Shown: positions 22,724 through 35,392, counted from the stretch's first letter. The stretch: DNA of 64,000 nucleotides from Austropuccinia psidii (GCA_023105745.1 JALGQZ010000002.1:79563785-79627784), one strand, 5' to 3'. Notes: generated by a model from the sequence alone, not told the origin. Made by a program: numbers and translations.

Positions 22724-23683
22724 AAGGGACGAAAAAGTACACTAATATTTTTAACTAGATAAAACACCTCAGTATTATGATAAAATAGAGTGATATGAGA
22801 TGAAATCTTTTCAAATTTAGAATAGAGAAATTCTATGAATAGTTGGAACTAAGTGTTGTGTGGAAGTCGGATAAGACTCTTTTGAGGAGAATCCTCCCTG
22901 CCTCCTCTTGAGCTCCTCCGCTTTTGTCGGAAACAACCGTGCACGGCCTACCAGCATATAATGTGATATTTCCTTGATCTGAAAGGGGACCCATCATCCA
23001 TAAGTAATCATATTTGGTAACATTTCCGCCTCCCCATTGTCACATTTTGTGAATTATCCAAACTGCCAATATATGCATTGAAATTCCACAACATTGTACA
23101 TCTGTAAAGGGGTATATTCATGAAGGATTTACCCACAAAAGAGACATCACCTTTTCACGAAAGGCAAGAAAATCCAAATCACATTCCAACTTATTCAAAG
23201 CCCGCCGCACTCAAACCAAATACCAAGACTTTAGCTGCACTCCAACCCCTTATGTAATAGAGTTATATAGTTATGTCTGTATTAAGGTTTAAACCATGTA
23301 CGATGGCGTGCCAGCGTACATGGATTAAATGTTAATCCCCTCAATTCAATGGTAACACTTCACTAATGGAACCCCCTCAATGGTCAAACCCGCACTATCA
23401 CAATGTGTAAATAAACTAGAATATGTATGAGCATTGAGCAGCATGGCATTTTACCCAATTAAACGCCTAACCAATTCTGCCATCCAGATGAGACATGTTA
23501 AACTTTATCCACTGCAGCTCATCCTCCATTACAAATGGGATAAAATCCTCAGCTGGCTCAAATCATCTCCCCCTTCATAAATAATCACTGAATTTTATTT
23601 CCAATTAATAACACTCCTAAACACTTTCACATCAACCATAGATATTTATACACAAACCAACCATACTCCCAATTCCTGCAACA
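22724..23683. promoter_or_regulatory. Divergent intergenic region between the unknown gene and the transposase
   Basis: The two genes are transcribed away from this 960-bp region, so it should hold both promoters. It contains CCGTGCACGG, a perfect 10-bp palindrome at 22938-22947, and an imperfect 26-bp palindrome at 23296-23321 (arms ATGTACG/CGTACAT around TGGC..GCCA). No ORF is supported and no TATA element can be assigned with confidence. Confidence 0.45.
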
Positions 23684-26600
23684 ATGACAACCCGGCCCTA
23701 TTCCTCAATGCGTATATGCATGTGTCAACACTGCTCAACTCAAACACACTCTTCCCCTGAGGGTGATAGGCAAGGAGTTGCCTTCACACCTTTCCAATAT
23801 AAACAGCACATTAAAAAGCTCAAATCAACCATTGCACCCAAATCTCTTCCAAACATCCCTACTTCTGCATCAGGATCTGGGTGCCCACAAATTCTATTGG
23901 ATCAAATCTTCCCAGCTGATTATTCACGTTTGACCCAAAGCACTTTCTCAACTCCAGCGGGTCTCAATTCAACTGCACAGAAACCATATAGTGGCAGTCA
24001 AACCCTTCCCCCACAAGACCTAGGAATGATAATATCTGCCATTCTATCATTAAGGTATAATTTACCCCGCAGGGCTTCACGCATACTCAACCCCGCCCTG
24101 AACCTGCTGATCAAGTCCAGTATCTCAAGCTCAGCTGGTCCCCCCGCTCCTGCATTCCATATACCTCAAGATCTGAGTACCATATTTGAACATCTCCAAT
24201 TGGAGCCAGTGATTCAAAACTATATATGTTGTCCTCAATGTTTCTCTCTTAATGGCCTTACTGAATCAGTCACAACTGACCAACTCCACTGTCAACGCCA
24301 TAATGACCCAAATGATCATGATCACCCTTGCACACAATCATTAGGCAAATTCATCTATTCATCTGAACCCCACACCCAAAACACAACCAACATGAAGCAA
24401 AAATTTATACCAACAAAACATTTCATTTATCAACCATTCAAAAATTGGCTTGCCAGATTTCTCCAGCGGGCTGGATTTATGGACATTCTGCATCAACATC
24501 AACAATCCCAAACTCCCGAAGATTCCCCAAAACGTGACGTCTGGGATGGATTGGTCTGGAGACGCTTCACTGGCACTAGAAATATCCATGACCCCCCATT
24601 CATGTTCATTCCTGGTGCATTGGCCTTCTCCATATATGTGGATTGGTTTAATGCACATGGAAAGTCAACCCAGTTGGCTATCATTGGACCTATCATGCTT
24701 ATTTGTCTTAATCTCCCCCCAAGTGAAAGATTGAAGCCCGAGAATGTCTATGTTGCAGGAATCATCCCTGGTCCGAAGGAGCCAACTGCGCTTCAATTGA
24801 ATTATCTATTAATGCCACTCATCAACGAGCTCAAAGAGCTATGGCAAGGTTACCATTTTGCACCCACCTCAACAGGTCCATCAGGATCCTTTATCCGTGT
24901 TGCCATCCTCACAGCCATTGCGGATGTGGTTGCCATGCGCAAGCTTACTGGATTTATTTCCCATTCAGGAAACCACTTTTGTAATTTTTGCACCATTCAA
25001 AAAGCTCAAATTGAAGAAATTGGTCCTCAATTTCACTACACGCGCTCATACCAAAGTCATAAATCAACCATTGCCAAATGGCTTCGGGCAACCCCACAAC
25101 AAAGACAAGCAGTTTTGTCTGAGTATGGAGTGCGATATTCAATTTTGGAAGACCTTCCGTATTGGGATGCAACCAGAATGGTTAATCTTGACATAATGCA
25201 TAATTTAATACTTGGAATTTTGAAGGATCATGCAACTTTCAAATTGTGCATTCCAGAGGCGAAATCAAAAATTTACTTCAGGTCCCGCAGCAAATCCAAT
25301 GACACCAACAGTTCAGACTCAGATTCCAAGACCTCCAACAGCTCTCTTGATAAAATCACATTGAGAGAGGCCCGCTCCCTGAGAAGAGACGCAGCAAAAA
25401 TAATAAATGAGCCACTCCCCACTACTTCCACCCGAAAAAACTACTTCCCAATGCCCACCCCTAACACAGAACATCCATCTAGTGGTTCTGCGGAGATTCC
25501 TTCATTTGATGCCGATTACATCCCCACTTCTGAAATACCCTCTGAATTGGATATCACTGCACTGAGTGATCACCAGATCAAGGGTGAGGCTCTTGAGCAT
25601 CTCCGACAAATCATATCTGAGACCATAATTCCCTCATCTTGGACAAGAGTTCCCCTCTCATGGTAGCTTAAAAGCCGCTGAATGGGCTCTCTTATATAAG
25701 GTCTATATTCCATTTCTAATGCTCAGTCAACAGATGTCATTAGATGCACACCAATCTGCCAACACTCAAAGAAAAATGGGTCAGTCAGAAGAACTTGAAA
25801 ATGAACTAGCCAAGAATACATTCCATTTGATTAGTGCTATCAACATTGCCACAAGCTGGACTGTTTCAATAGATGATGCGACTGCATTTGCTGAACATTG
25901 GAAAAAATTCCGCCTTTCCAATCAACACCTGTTCCCAAAACAGAAAAGTAAACCAAATCATCATTTTGCTGATCATATTCCCGAACTCTTCCAACGTTGG
26001 GGCCCAGCACAAGCCTCAGCCACATGGGGTTATGAGCGCTTGATTGGAGTATTTGCAAAGATGCCAACAAATAACAAGATATGTACGTCAATTAATAAGA
26101 TCAATATATTCACATTGATTAAACACCTGAACTGAATAAGACTAACTTTTTGCAACTCTGAATAGATGATATAGATAAAACCTTACTTCAACATATCTGT
26201 CGATGTTCCAACCTTTCCGTTCTGCTGAAATCCCCATCTGTGCCATGTGAAATAAAACAGCTTTTTGAATCACAGCCACCTGCCGTGTTCAATCACCATA
26301 AATATAACAAGCCATCCCGCCATGACCAACAAAATTATGATTGCCTGGTTGAGTACTTACAGACTTTTCATGCAACAAGGGAAATAGCTGATTGGATCAG
26401 CTTAGACACTACCGTGCAATCCACAAGTCCTCCCACTTCAAGGATTGTCTCACCTTGGTATTTTCCAGTTTCAAACATTAATATTGGGAACAATATATTT
26501 TCAACTGAATCCAAAAATATCAGCAACAGTGTGATATGTTTTCTGAGGGGCAACTCACGACAATTTGGTATTATTGATAGCATTTTCAAAGTCTCTGAGC

Positions 26601-26827
26601 CATCTAGCATACTGAACAATAACTTTCTGATTTTAAAAACTTTGAAGATTGATGTGAATTTCCTACCAGATTGGCCGTATCTCAATATTTATAAAGCTGT
26701 TGGTTTTGATGATGGACACTTGATTATATCAGAAGAAGAAATAGAAGGTAACTGTGGATTGTATGATAACAAAGCTCTGTCATGTGGACTGCTTGTAATG
26801 ATAAAGCCGTTATTTCATGATATTTAG
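23684..26827 (+). pseudogene. tnp2/Plavaka-type CACTA transposase with a frameshift
   Basis: This should be the enzyme that cuts and joins the element ends. The first reading frame (23684-25666) holds a Cys-rich start (MRICMCQHC), CCPQC at residues 182-186 and a transposase domain. Candidate catalytic acidic residues are Asp320 (SIYVDWFNAHG), Asp414 (AIADVVAMRKLTG) and Asp503 (NLDIMHNLILG), with the family signature YVAGIIPGPKEP (356-367) and an FCNFC zinc pair at 432-436. At about 25655-25660 one extra base shifts the frame; coding continues (HGSLKAAEW...) to 26082. An intron (26083-26165, GTACGT...AATAG) leads to a last exon ending at 26827. Total length would be about 1,020 residues. Loss of the C-terminal third makes this copy probably inactive unless the shift is tolerated. 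Confidence 0.85.
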
Positions 26828-27587
26828 TCTACAAAAATGCAAATCTCTCAGATTCATTAGCAATTTTGCTAGTGAAATAATTGCCTCAAAATTTAGTGAC
26901 AGAGACATGCCATTGTGACAAGCAAAGCCCATTATTTCACATTGCCGCAAAGAAGTTACTATTTTGACATTGGGTACAGTGTGAATAAGCCAAGTCCAAT
27001 GATCAAATGACCCACACACTCACCTTTCACAGCATCCAAAATTTCTAACTGCGCCATCATCATGTTGGAAGCGGAATTGGCTTTTGCGTACCCACACCCG
27101 CATGTGCACCCGCACCCGCCAATGCACACGCCCACGCACCCGCACACGCCAATGCACACGCACACCCACCCGCACACGCCAATGCACATGCAAACCCACC
27201 CGCACACGCCAATGCACACGCAAACCCACCCGCACACGCGCATGCACACGCACACTTCATGGATGACCTGGTGAAGTCAAACCCCCCGCCTACATCAAAA
27301 CTGGCTGAAGGACATCTTTGATGTGTGTGTGTGCAAACAGGCGGGTCTGGTGTAATTTTTACCAATCATCGGACGGTTGTGGGATGATCAGGTGGTGAGG
27401 AATCTGAGTTGAAGGCACAGGGGAACCAATATTATTGGATGTCACAGGATTTGGTGTAAGACCAGAGTGTGACGTGTGCTTGACGTTCGCTTGATTTTCG
27501 CTTGACGTGAGCTCGACTTTTATCCTGCTTGACGTTTGCTTGACGTGAATTCAATCGCCGATGATTGACACGAGATTCGCCCCGGTG
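26828..27587 (+). repeat. Right subterminal region, minisatellite and terminal inverted repeat of the CACTA-like element
   Basis: A 30-32-bp minisatellite at about 27089-27255 repeats CCCGCACACGCCAATGCACA. A hairpin follows at 27281-27344, with arms CCCGCCT/AGGCGGG and ATCAAA/TTTGAT. Between 27470 and 27550 the word GCTTGACGT and variants occur five or more times, the inverted counterpart of the left subterminal motifs. The terminal inverted repeat is 27550-27587. The long ORFs here (26959-27365) come from repeat periodicity and are not genes. Confidence 0.75.
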
Positions 27588-27590
27588 ACT
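27588..27590 (+). repeat. Target-site duplication ACT, right
   Basis: ACT lies directly outside the right terminus CGGTG and matches 6972-6974. Confidence 0.8.
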
Positions 27591-29048
27591 CATTAAATAT
27601 TGACTTTACAGATATGCCATAAAAATGGTATATGTGTATTTTACCATGGGGAATCCAATGGCATAATTTATTTCACATGTTCATTCATTGGGTTTTAAGT
27701 TAAACCAAGTTTTATGCCAATTTATGCACTTTTGTAGTTTTAAGGTACTTATTTTTAATGTATAATTATTTTAAATATTTCTTGTGACCTTTTTGGGTAT
27801 GTGGTCATATCTCAAAGGTTCACAATATGAGTTTGAATTTATTTTAAGAAGAAATTGGTTTGGAAAAGGGGTAGTAATCAGCTTCTCTTTTTCTTATTTG
27901 GAAGCCTTATTATGAGCTTGTTTAATTTTCTCTGGAAAATAGAAAAATATTGAGACTCTGAGAGAAAATTTAATTTACCCACCACAGTAGGATATAACAA
28001 ATTATTTTAATAAGATAAATGGAATTGAGTATATAATATTTCATAATTAATTCCCATGAATTGGTTTATTTTAAAACTGTTGGAAATATTATTTGTGCCT
28101 TTGAGATATGACCACATATCCAAAAATGTCACAAGAAAACTTTACAATAATTATCTTAAAGTAAGTGAAAATACCATAAATAGGAATAAATTCTTAATTA
28201 CCTTTTAATCTAATGAGTAAAGATGTAAAATAAATTACACCATTAGATTTCTCATGATAAAATACACATATATAATATTTATGCCATATGCGTAAAGTCA
28301 ATAATTAATGAATAATAAGTAAGAATAACATAAAAAAGACATGCATTCCTATTTATCACAGAATACAATGAAACAACATGTAAAATAAATTATACCATTG
28401 GGATCCCCATGCAAAAATACACATATACCAATTTTATGGCATATTTGTAAAGTCAATATTTAAGGAAATAACCTGAATATATGCACTTTTATGATCAGTG
28501 CATATATTCATGGTTTTTAGCTCATATCTCTTAAAAAACACATTATAGAGAGTTAAACAAAAAAGGAAGTTACCACATAATTATTGTAGGAATACAGATA
28601 TAAACTTTATTTAACATTCTACAAAAAAGGTTATAACTTGTAAGTGTTTATTGAATAAAATTGTTATAGCTGTTGACCACTTTGTTATGAGAGTGGTCCA
28701 AGCTTAAAATAAAGTTAATATTCAGTTTCCACTAGCTAATACATGAATAATGATGTATTTTTTATAATTATATTCAAGGTATGACCCCTTCACATCTTGG
28801 TTTGAAGTTTAAAATAGTGAATTTTGACAGAAAAGATGTGTTACAAGAAAAATTATCAGAAATAGAGTTTTGATGATGTAATTGAATACTCTTGAAAGTT
28901 TAATGATGACATATTAAACTATCAGAAACAAATCTCTTATTGGATTTAGTGTGAATAAATTGAAATTTATTAATGATCAAATTTTACATTGAAAATTGAT
29001 CATTTATGATCACTCACTGTAATCTTATCTTAATTTTGACAGTTATAT
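27591..29048. repeat. AT-rich foldback repeat, copy 1, right part
   Basis: This continues the repeat interrupted at 6974. It contains nested inverted repeats. TGTGACC...GTGGTCATATCTCAAAGG near 27784-27825 pairs with 28095-28133. The block 27600-27700 recurs inverted at 28210-28310 and again at 28350-28470. The last ~570 bases are the reverse complement of copy 1's left part. No gene is supported. It is cut at 29048 by the giant LTR retrotransposon and resumes at 49878. Confidence 0.8.
29045..29048 (+). repeat. Target-site duplication ATAT, left
   Basis: ATAT precedes the LTR start TGTGGG and is repeated at 49874-49877. In AT-rich DNA four bases alone are weak. However, deleting the element plus one ATAT gives a sequence colinear in length with the unoccupied relative near 50930-50950, read in reverse, which supports the assignment. 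Confidence 0.65.
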
Positions 29049-31077
29049 TGTGGGAACTCCTCTTGTGTGGGATTAAAATGAGGCAGTACCTGGAGGGGGA
29101 AGTCACAGGTAACTAGTTTTGAATTGCAAATAACTCCGGTAACCAAGGGTGGCAAGGGTGTATTGCCTGCCCCTCCTAAAATACTAAACAAAATCTTCCT
29201 TGGAGCTCACAAACCAAAATAAAATTAGTAAGTGGCTTTACAACTGCAGAAGACAAAAATTCAGCAGTCTCAGATCAGACCTATTCAATAAATAATAATA
29301 AAAGGAAATGTCAGTAATTTGGTTAAATTTGAGATTTAATGAAATACTTGTCTGTTTTAATTTTAATAGTTTTTTTGGTGAAATTGAGGTGAGTTTTTTC
29401 TTCTTGGTTAAAATTCCTTTTGCAAGATGATTTGTTTAAGGTTTTCTGGAAAATTTGATGAGTGTTGATAAAGGTAATTTTGTTAAGGTAAAGTTATAAT
29501 AGAGTAAAATAATTTTTTTAAAGGTTGGTTATTATTCTTTTTAAGAGTTGTTAATAATAAGATAAAATATCACTTGTTAAGTTTAAGAGGTAAGATTCTT
29601 TGATATTAGATTTTAAATGGGTAAGTTAGTTTTAAATCTTGTTAAATGAAGTTAATTTTACTAGTTAAAATATTTTAATAGAGTAGTAACCCTAATCTTG
29701 GGTACTGGGTAATTTTTAATAATAATTTTTTTAATACTAAGATTCCACTGAGCTTAGCTACTGGGCACTCTTTAACACTATACTTCCACTGAGCTTAGCT
29801 ACTGGGCAAGTAGATTCACTATAATTTTCTGGACTACCTCCCAGGTGAGGGATGAATTATTCCTATGCTCCTACTGTGCAGTGGATATAATTTGCATGGG
29901 ATATAATTTGCATGGGATATAATTTTCATGGGAGGGATTTTGAAATTTGGGGGGAGAGAACCCCTCTATTTATACCTTTTGGGAGCCCAGGGGGCCCTCC
30001 ATGGGAGCTGTCTTTTTCCACTTTAATTCCTATTGATTTCATCATGTGACTCCATTTTTGGTGAGGACCTTTCTTGCATGGGTCAGGTGATTTAAGGTTT
30101 GGTGATAATTTTCTCTCTGCACAGCCTCCATTTATCACATGATTGTCTTTTGGTGAACTAATTATGATGTGATATTCTTGAATTTTCCTTGCATACATGA
30201 GGTGATTCAATTTTGGCTGGGGAGTTTTGTTGTGCACAGCCTTTTTCTTGTCACATGATATTCTGTTGGTGGATGCAGTATCACATTATGACCTTGTAAT
30301 TCCTTTGCATATGTCCTATTTTAGGTTTGGTAGAAGTGGCTGTGTAATTTATGCAGGTGTAATGGTTGTTTTTCTTCTTTTTGAACCTTAAAATGAAGTC
30401 AGGTGATAGCTTCTTTCACTGGTGAATTTACTGTTTTTTATGAGATGATGTTATTTTTTTGATTTTGACACATGCTGTGCATAGTCATGTGGTTGAGATT
30501 TAATTGGAATTTTGTACTGCATGCAGCCTGTTGTAACTAGCTTTGGTTTGCATGAGGTTATGAGTGGTGTAAATAATTTTGATTCTGTTTTAAGATTTTA
30601 AGTGGGGTTACTGTGGATATAAGATAAGGTACTCCTGGGGCTGTGTTGTAAATTAATTGCAGGAGTTCCATGGAGTTGAGCTTTGCATCATGTGACTTTT
30701 CTATGTTAAGTTCTAGATTTCTGTGTAATTCATGCAGGTGTCCTTTTCTTGCTGCATGAGTCCTGTGGCTATAAGGGGGTGTAAAGCTGGGTGGGGTGTG
30801 TAATTTAAAGGGTGGTACCTCATTTGTTGTAACTAGTTTGCTATATGTAAATTGATTTTTTTTACATATGCATAGTGAAATTGAATAAGTTATTTAAACA
30901 CATACACTTCCCTTTGGTGCCTGTGCCATGGTTTTATGAGTTAAATCCAGCTTCTTGCTGTAAAATTGACCTTTTGGTGTAAAATTTGAGTGTAAGTCTG
31001 CCTGTAGGCTGGATTTCCTGCTGTTATAGGGTACTATGAGCTTGAGCCTGGTGAAAAAAATGGTATGGAATACCACA
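29049..31077 (-). repeat. 3' LTR of the giant retrotransposon
   Basis: 2,029 bp, with 5-bp inverted ends TGTGG/CCACA. On the plus strand it begins TGTGGGAACTCC and ends GGAATACCACA. It matches 47862-49873 along its whole length. A 17-bp unit (GGATATAATTTGCATG type, about 29883-29935) is present three times here and twice in the other LTR. Short ORFs of 92-147 residues inside both LTRs have no recognisable domain. Confidence 0.92.
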
Positions 31078-31092
31078 TCCCCCTCTCCATTT
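31078..31092 (-). other. Polypurine tract of the giant retrotransposon
   Basis: On the minus strand AAATGGAGAGGGGGA directly precedes the LTR start TGTGG. This is the expected primer for plus-strand DNA synthesis. Confidence 0.8.
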
Positions 31093-31125
31093 AATGCTGT
31101 CCCCAGCATTCCAGGTGAGAGCTCT

Positions 31126-34100
31126 CTATTCTTCATCTGATTCTGTGGTTTCCTCCAATACCTCTTCCTCATTTATTGATTCATCTTCTTCACTTTGTTC
31201 TTCTTCTGTGTCTTCTTTTGTGTTTATCAACTTTCCTCTTGGGTAGAACCTCTTGACTTGTAATGCTGCAAATCTTCTTGCTAATTCTGTTCCATCAAGT
31301 TCCTCAAGTTCATATGGTCCATTGTTTATTTGTTTGATTACTCTGTAGGGTCCATTCCATTTGTTCTTGAAAAGTAGTCCCCAATTAGTTTCTATTTCTT
31401 TGTTGTAAACCATGACCAAATCTCCTGGATTGAGTGGTGATCTTAGTTGGTGTGCCATTTTTCTATCCCAATATTTCATTGAGTCTTCCCTTGATTTTTT
31501 GAGTTTTTCTGCTGCTTTTCTTCTCATCTCTTCTTTTCCTTCCAGCTGCTTGGCTCTGGCTTCCAATAATTCCTCAGTTGTGGATATTTTGTGCCATTCT
31601 ACTTCTAAAAAGGTTTTTGTTTCAATGTCAATTGGTAATACTGGTAGTTGTCCAAATTGGAGTTCATATGGTGAGAAACCAGTTGTCCTTTTAGTGGAGA
31701 TTCTGTCAGCCAAGGTAGCCAAAGGTAGATATTTTCTCCATTTTCCTCCATTTTCTCCACACATCTTGACTAATGCATCTTTAAGTTGTTTATGGCCTCT
31801 TTCAACCATTCCTTGAGACTCTGGGTAATAGGGTGTGGTGATTCTGATCCTTGATCGTGCTTTCTTTACTGCATCTTGTAATTCTTTTCCAAACTGTGGC
31901 CCCCCATCAACAGTTACTTCTTTTGGTGAGCCATACCTTCATATCCATTCTGAGGTGAACCATTCTGCAACTGCTTTTGCTGTTAATTTGACTAGTCCAA
32001 CTGTTTCTGGCCATCCTGAAAAATCATCTCTTGCCACAACCATATACTTCCATCTTCCAGATTTGATATGGACTGCATCCATACTGACCCTCTCAAAGAT
32101 TGTTGATGTTGCTGTAGATTTTCCTTCTTCCCTTTGTAAGTTTTGACTTCTCTTTTGGCAGGCCAGGCAAGATTGAACCCATTTCTTGATTGATTTCTTT
32201 ATTCCTTCCCACAAAAATCTTGCTTTAATTCTTCTGTAAGTTTCATTTTCCCCTCTGTGGCCCATGTCTTCATGAAGTGACTTCAAAATGTAGCTTTGAA
32301 CTTCTTGACTTGATATCACCAATTGAGGGTTTGGGTTATTTCTTCTTTTAAGCTGGCCATCTTCCAAGAAAAATTTGGGTGACCTTCTTTTGATCCTTCT
32401 AAATTCTTCTTCTTTGCTTGATTCTGGTTTTTTCATTGTACTTAAGTATTCTTGCATCCTCTTCCAAAATCCTTCTTGTTTTGTTGGTACTTGTATTCCT
32501 GAAAAATTGAGGGAATTTACATTCTTGGCCCCAAATCCAGGGTGTGGCTTGATCCAATCTTCTTCTTCATCAAATTCTGGTACCTCTTCATCTTCTTCTT
32601 CTGAGTTTTTTGGTCTTCTGGATAGCCCATCTGTCATAGTGAAAGTTTTCCCTGGTTTGTGTACCAAATCAAAGGAAAATAGCTGAATGAAAGCCACCCA
32701 TCTTGTCATGGGGGCATTGGGTAAGCAAGGGGTGTTGATCATTTCAATTAAAGCCTTGGCATCAACTTGTAATTCAAAATGTTGTCCCCAAAGTATTGTC
32801 TGAAGCTTCTTGAGAATTCTTGCAACTCCACAGAGTTCCAATTTGGGTTGTGAGTATTTTGATTCTAATTTTGAAAAAGTTATTGATTCATATAATACTG
32901 GTCTGTCCTTTCCTTCTTTGTCTTCTTGAGTGAGTACTGATCCTGCAGAAATGTAGCTTGAATCTACTGCTAGCTTAATTTTTCCTGATCCTTTGTCATA
33001 ATCCAATTTCTTGAGAGTTATTTCTTCTCCAACTATTCTTCTGAGCTTATGGAAAGCTTCTTCACATTTTTGATCCCAATCCCAGTCAACATCTTCTCTG
33101 GTGAGCCTTCTGAGTGGTGATGCAGCTTGTGAGAAGTTTTCAATAAACATTCTTACATAGGCACAAAGACCAAGAAATCCTCCTATTTCCTTTTTGTTGA
33201 GAGGTGTTGGCCAATTTTGAATCTTGTTTATCTTTTGTTTTGAGATTGTTCTTCCTTTGAATGATACAACATGCCCTACTATGTCCAAAGCTGGCACACA
33301 GCCTGCAAACTTTGATCCTGAGATAGTCAGTCCTGCTTCTTCAATTCTGAATAAAACTCTTTCTATGTTTATTGCATATTCCCATATAAATCTTCTGATT
33401 GAGGGGTTTTCTGGTAGTGTTTCTTGGTTGTAGAGTGATCTTGGTCCTTTTATTCCTCCATCATCAATGAAAATTCCTACACTTTCTGGTATTTCTTCTT
33501 GAAGTATCCAGGTCATTTGGGCTTGGTATACTGCTACTGAATTGGTGGCTCCTTGGGGTAGTCTTGTGAGTTGCATCCTTCCAAGGGGTGTTTCAAAAGT
33601 GGTGAGGGGTCTTTTAGTGACATCTAATTCTCTTTCATTATATCCTCCCATTATGTCTCCTAGTCCATAACATGCTCTTCCTGCAAATGCATCTACAAAT
33701 TCTTCAATGTGAGGTGGTAAGCCAGCATCTTTGATGGTGACTTTGTTGAGTTCTTGAAGGTCATGGACAATTCTGAGTTTCCCATTTGATTTGGCCACAC
33801 AAAAGATTGGGCTTGTATAGCTTGAGGTGGATTGCTCATAGAGTCCAGTCTTGATTCTTTCTCTGATTAATTCAGTAAACTGAGATAAAATTGATTTGCA
33901 CATGGGAATTGGTTTCTTCTGCCAAGGTTCATGAGGTATTACTGGTATCCTGTAAGGTTTTCCATATGAGTGTTTGAGTAATCCTCTTTCTTCTTCACAG
34001 AAAGCTATTGCTTTTTCCCTTAAGGTAATAACATTTTTGAGTAAATTGATTTCTTCATTTGATAACCATCCTGGTGGGCCAAAATTGACTGCTTTGAGTC

Positions 34101-34293
34101 TTTCATGGGTGACCTTGAAGGTTTCTTGAAATATAGGTGGGTTTGGTGATAAGGGTGTTTCATAAGGATCCCTTGACAAAGGTGGTCTTTCCAAAGGTGG
34201 GTTAAGGTCTTGAGGCATTGGCTCATTGACTGGTCTCACCTTCTTCAGGACTGATTTGTATTTGGCTGCTAAAATTTGGTGATCAATCTTCAA
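31126..34293 (-). pseudogene. pol: Pol: reverse transcriptase, RNase H and integrase, one in-frame TGA
   Basis: Pol copies the element RNA and integrates the DNA. From the open frame start (no ATG; a TAA lies directly upstream near 34297), RT spans about residues 115-345, with Asp213 (LGDIMGG) and the catalytic FIDD at 275-278. RNase H has Asp/Glu/Asp at KLAVDSS, KLELCG and LQVDAKA. Integrase has an HHCC zinc site (HEDMGHRGE ... CLACQ) and the D,D-35-E set at SMDAVHI, TVDGGPQF and YPESQGMVE. A TGA at 31939-31941 (probably a former CGA) interrupts integrase between its first Asp and second Asp; the same frame continues to the stop at 31126. No chromodomain is visible after the acidic C-terminus (EEDTEEEQSEEDE). 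Confidence 0.9.
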
Positions 34294-34299
34294 TTAGTT

Positions 34300-35361
34300 A
34301 TTTTGTTTTTCTTCTTCTTTCTTTTAAAGATTTCTAAGAATTTGCTAGTGTCCTGAAACCTTGAGGTCTTCACAATTCTTCTTTCTTCTTTCTTCCATAA
34401 AAATAATGTAGTTTAAGGTCATACAGGACCTACAACTAGGTGTGTAACCCCTGTATATTAGGTATACAGGTCCTGCAGTTTAAGTCATGCAAGGACCTCC
34501 TGGCCTAATCCAAGGGCTTATCTTGATTATTGAGCTCCTTTGGGCTTGAATTTGGATTCCTCTTGACTCTTGTTTTATTCTTCAATCTTCATGATTCCCA
34601 CTTGATTCAAGATTCTTCTGGTTGTTTTATTTCTTGATAAGGAATTTTCTTGTCTTAATTGATGGCTTGAGACTTCACTTTGTTCATTTTGGGCCAATTT
34701 GATAATGATAAACACCTGTAAAACCCCTTGTTCCTGTTTCACAAAGGGAGCAGTTTATTGTCATGCTAAGGACAAAAATGGTCCTTCAGCACTTCTCCTG
34801 ACTAGGACAATCCCCTCCAGCTTCTTGGCTGTTATTTTTCTTCTTTTTTTTTTTATAATTTTCCCTGCCCAAGTCTACAGGGGAAGCAGTTTACTGTCAT
34901 GCTGAGGACCTCTTGAGTCTTCAATATTCTTTAAAATCCCAAGGGCAATTTGATTTGAGTGTTGTACATCATCTTGTTAGTCCTTCATGTTGAGTGAGTC
35001 CTGAATCAATAATTAATCCAATGAGTCATCCTTCAGTCCATAAATCCTGGCCAGTGATTCTTGAATCCCAATTGAGTTTCAATCCAGAATCAAAGAAGTG
35101 TCCAAGGTCTTGTTCTGTCCAAAGGTCAATCCATAAGGAGCTCCTGCTTTTCTTCATAAATAATCTTCTTCATTTTCAGTATTTTCAATAATTGTCTTAT
35201 GATAAGTTGTTTCCCAATTCTCTTGCTATTTCTTCAAAATAATTTATGTCCTTTTGTTATTTTGTATTCCTGAATTATACCTGTTATAAAGAAATGAAAA
35301 ATAAAAAATTGTAATAGTAAGTTGATTTAAAATTGATTTCAATATTAATTTATTGATATAC

Positions 35362-35392
<31 letters not shown>

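Larger units (their letters stand above)
6975..27587. mobile_element. 20.6-kb CACTA-like (EnSpm/Plavaka-type) DNA transposon carrying TET/JBP, SNF2 and other genes
   Basis: The left end reads CACCAGGGCGAATCTCG and the right end, reverse-complemented, CACCGGGGCGAATCTCG. The inverted terminus extends about 37 bp with few mismatches. Both sides are flanked by ACT. CAC ends, a 3-bp duplication, short GTCAA-type subterminal motifs (left 7080-7145; right 27470-27550) and an internal tnp2-family transposase together indicate the EnSpm/CACTA superfamily. Cargo in order: unknown gene (8565-10805, +), TET/JBP dioxygenase (to 12779, +), zinc-cluster gene (14870-13572, -), SNF2 ATPase (17922-20488, +), unknown gene (22723-20662, -), transposase (23684-26827, +). 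It sits inside the foldback repeat. The ends look intact, but the transposase carries a frameshift. Confidence 0.85.

Noticed and set aside
26959..27365. Val/Arg/Cys-rich ORFs near the right end of the CACTA-like element
   Set aside because: Products of the CACACGC minisatellite in different frames.
6975..27587. Starship-type or Helitron-type giant element, or KDZ transposon
   Set aside because: No DUF3435 tyrosine recombinase, no Rep/helicase of Helitron type, and the transposase motifs (YVDWFN, GIIPGPKEP, DIMHN) fit tnp2/Plavaka. The inverted CAC ends and 3-bp duplication also fit CACTA.
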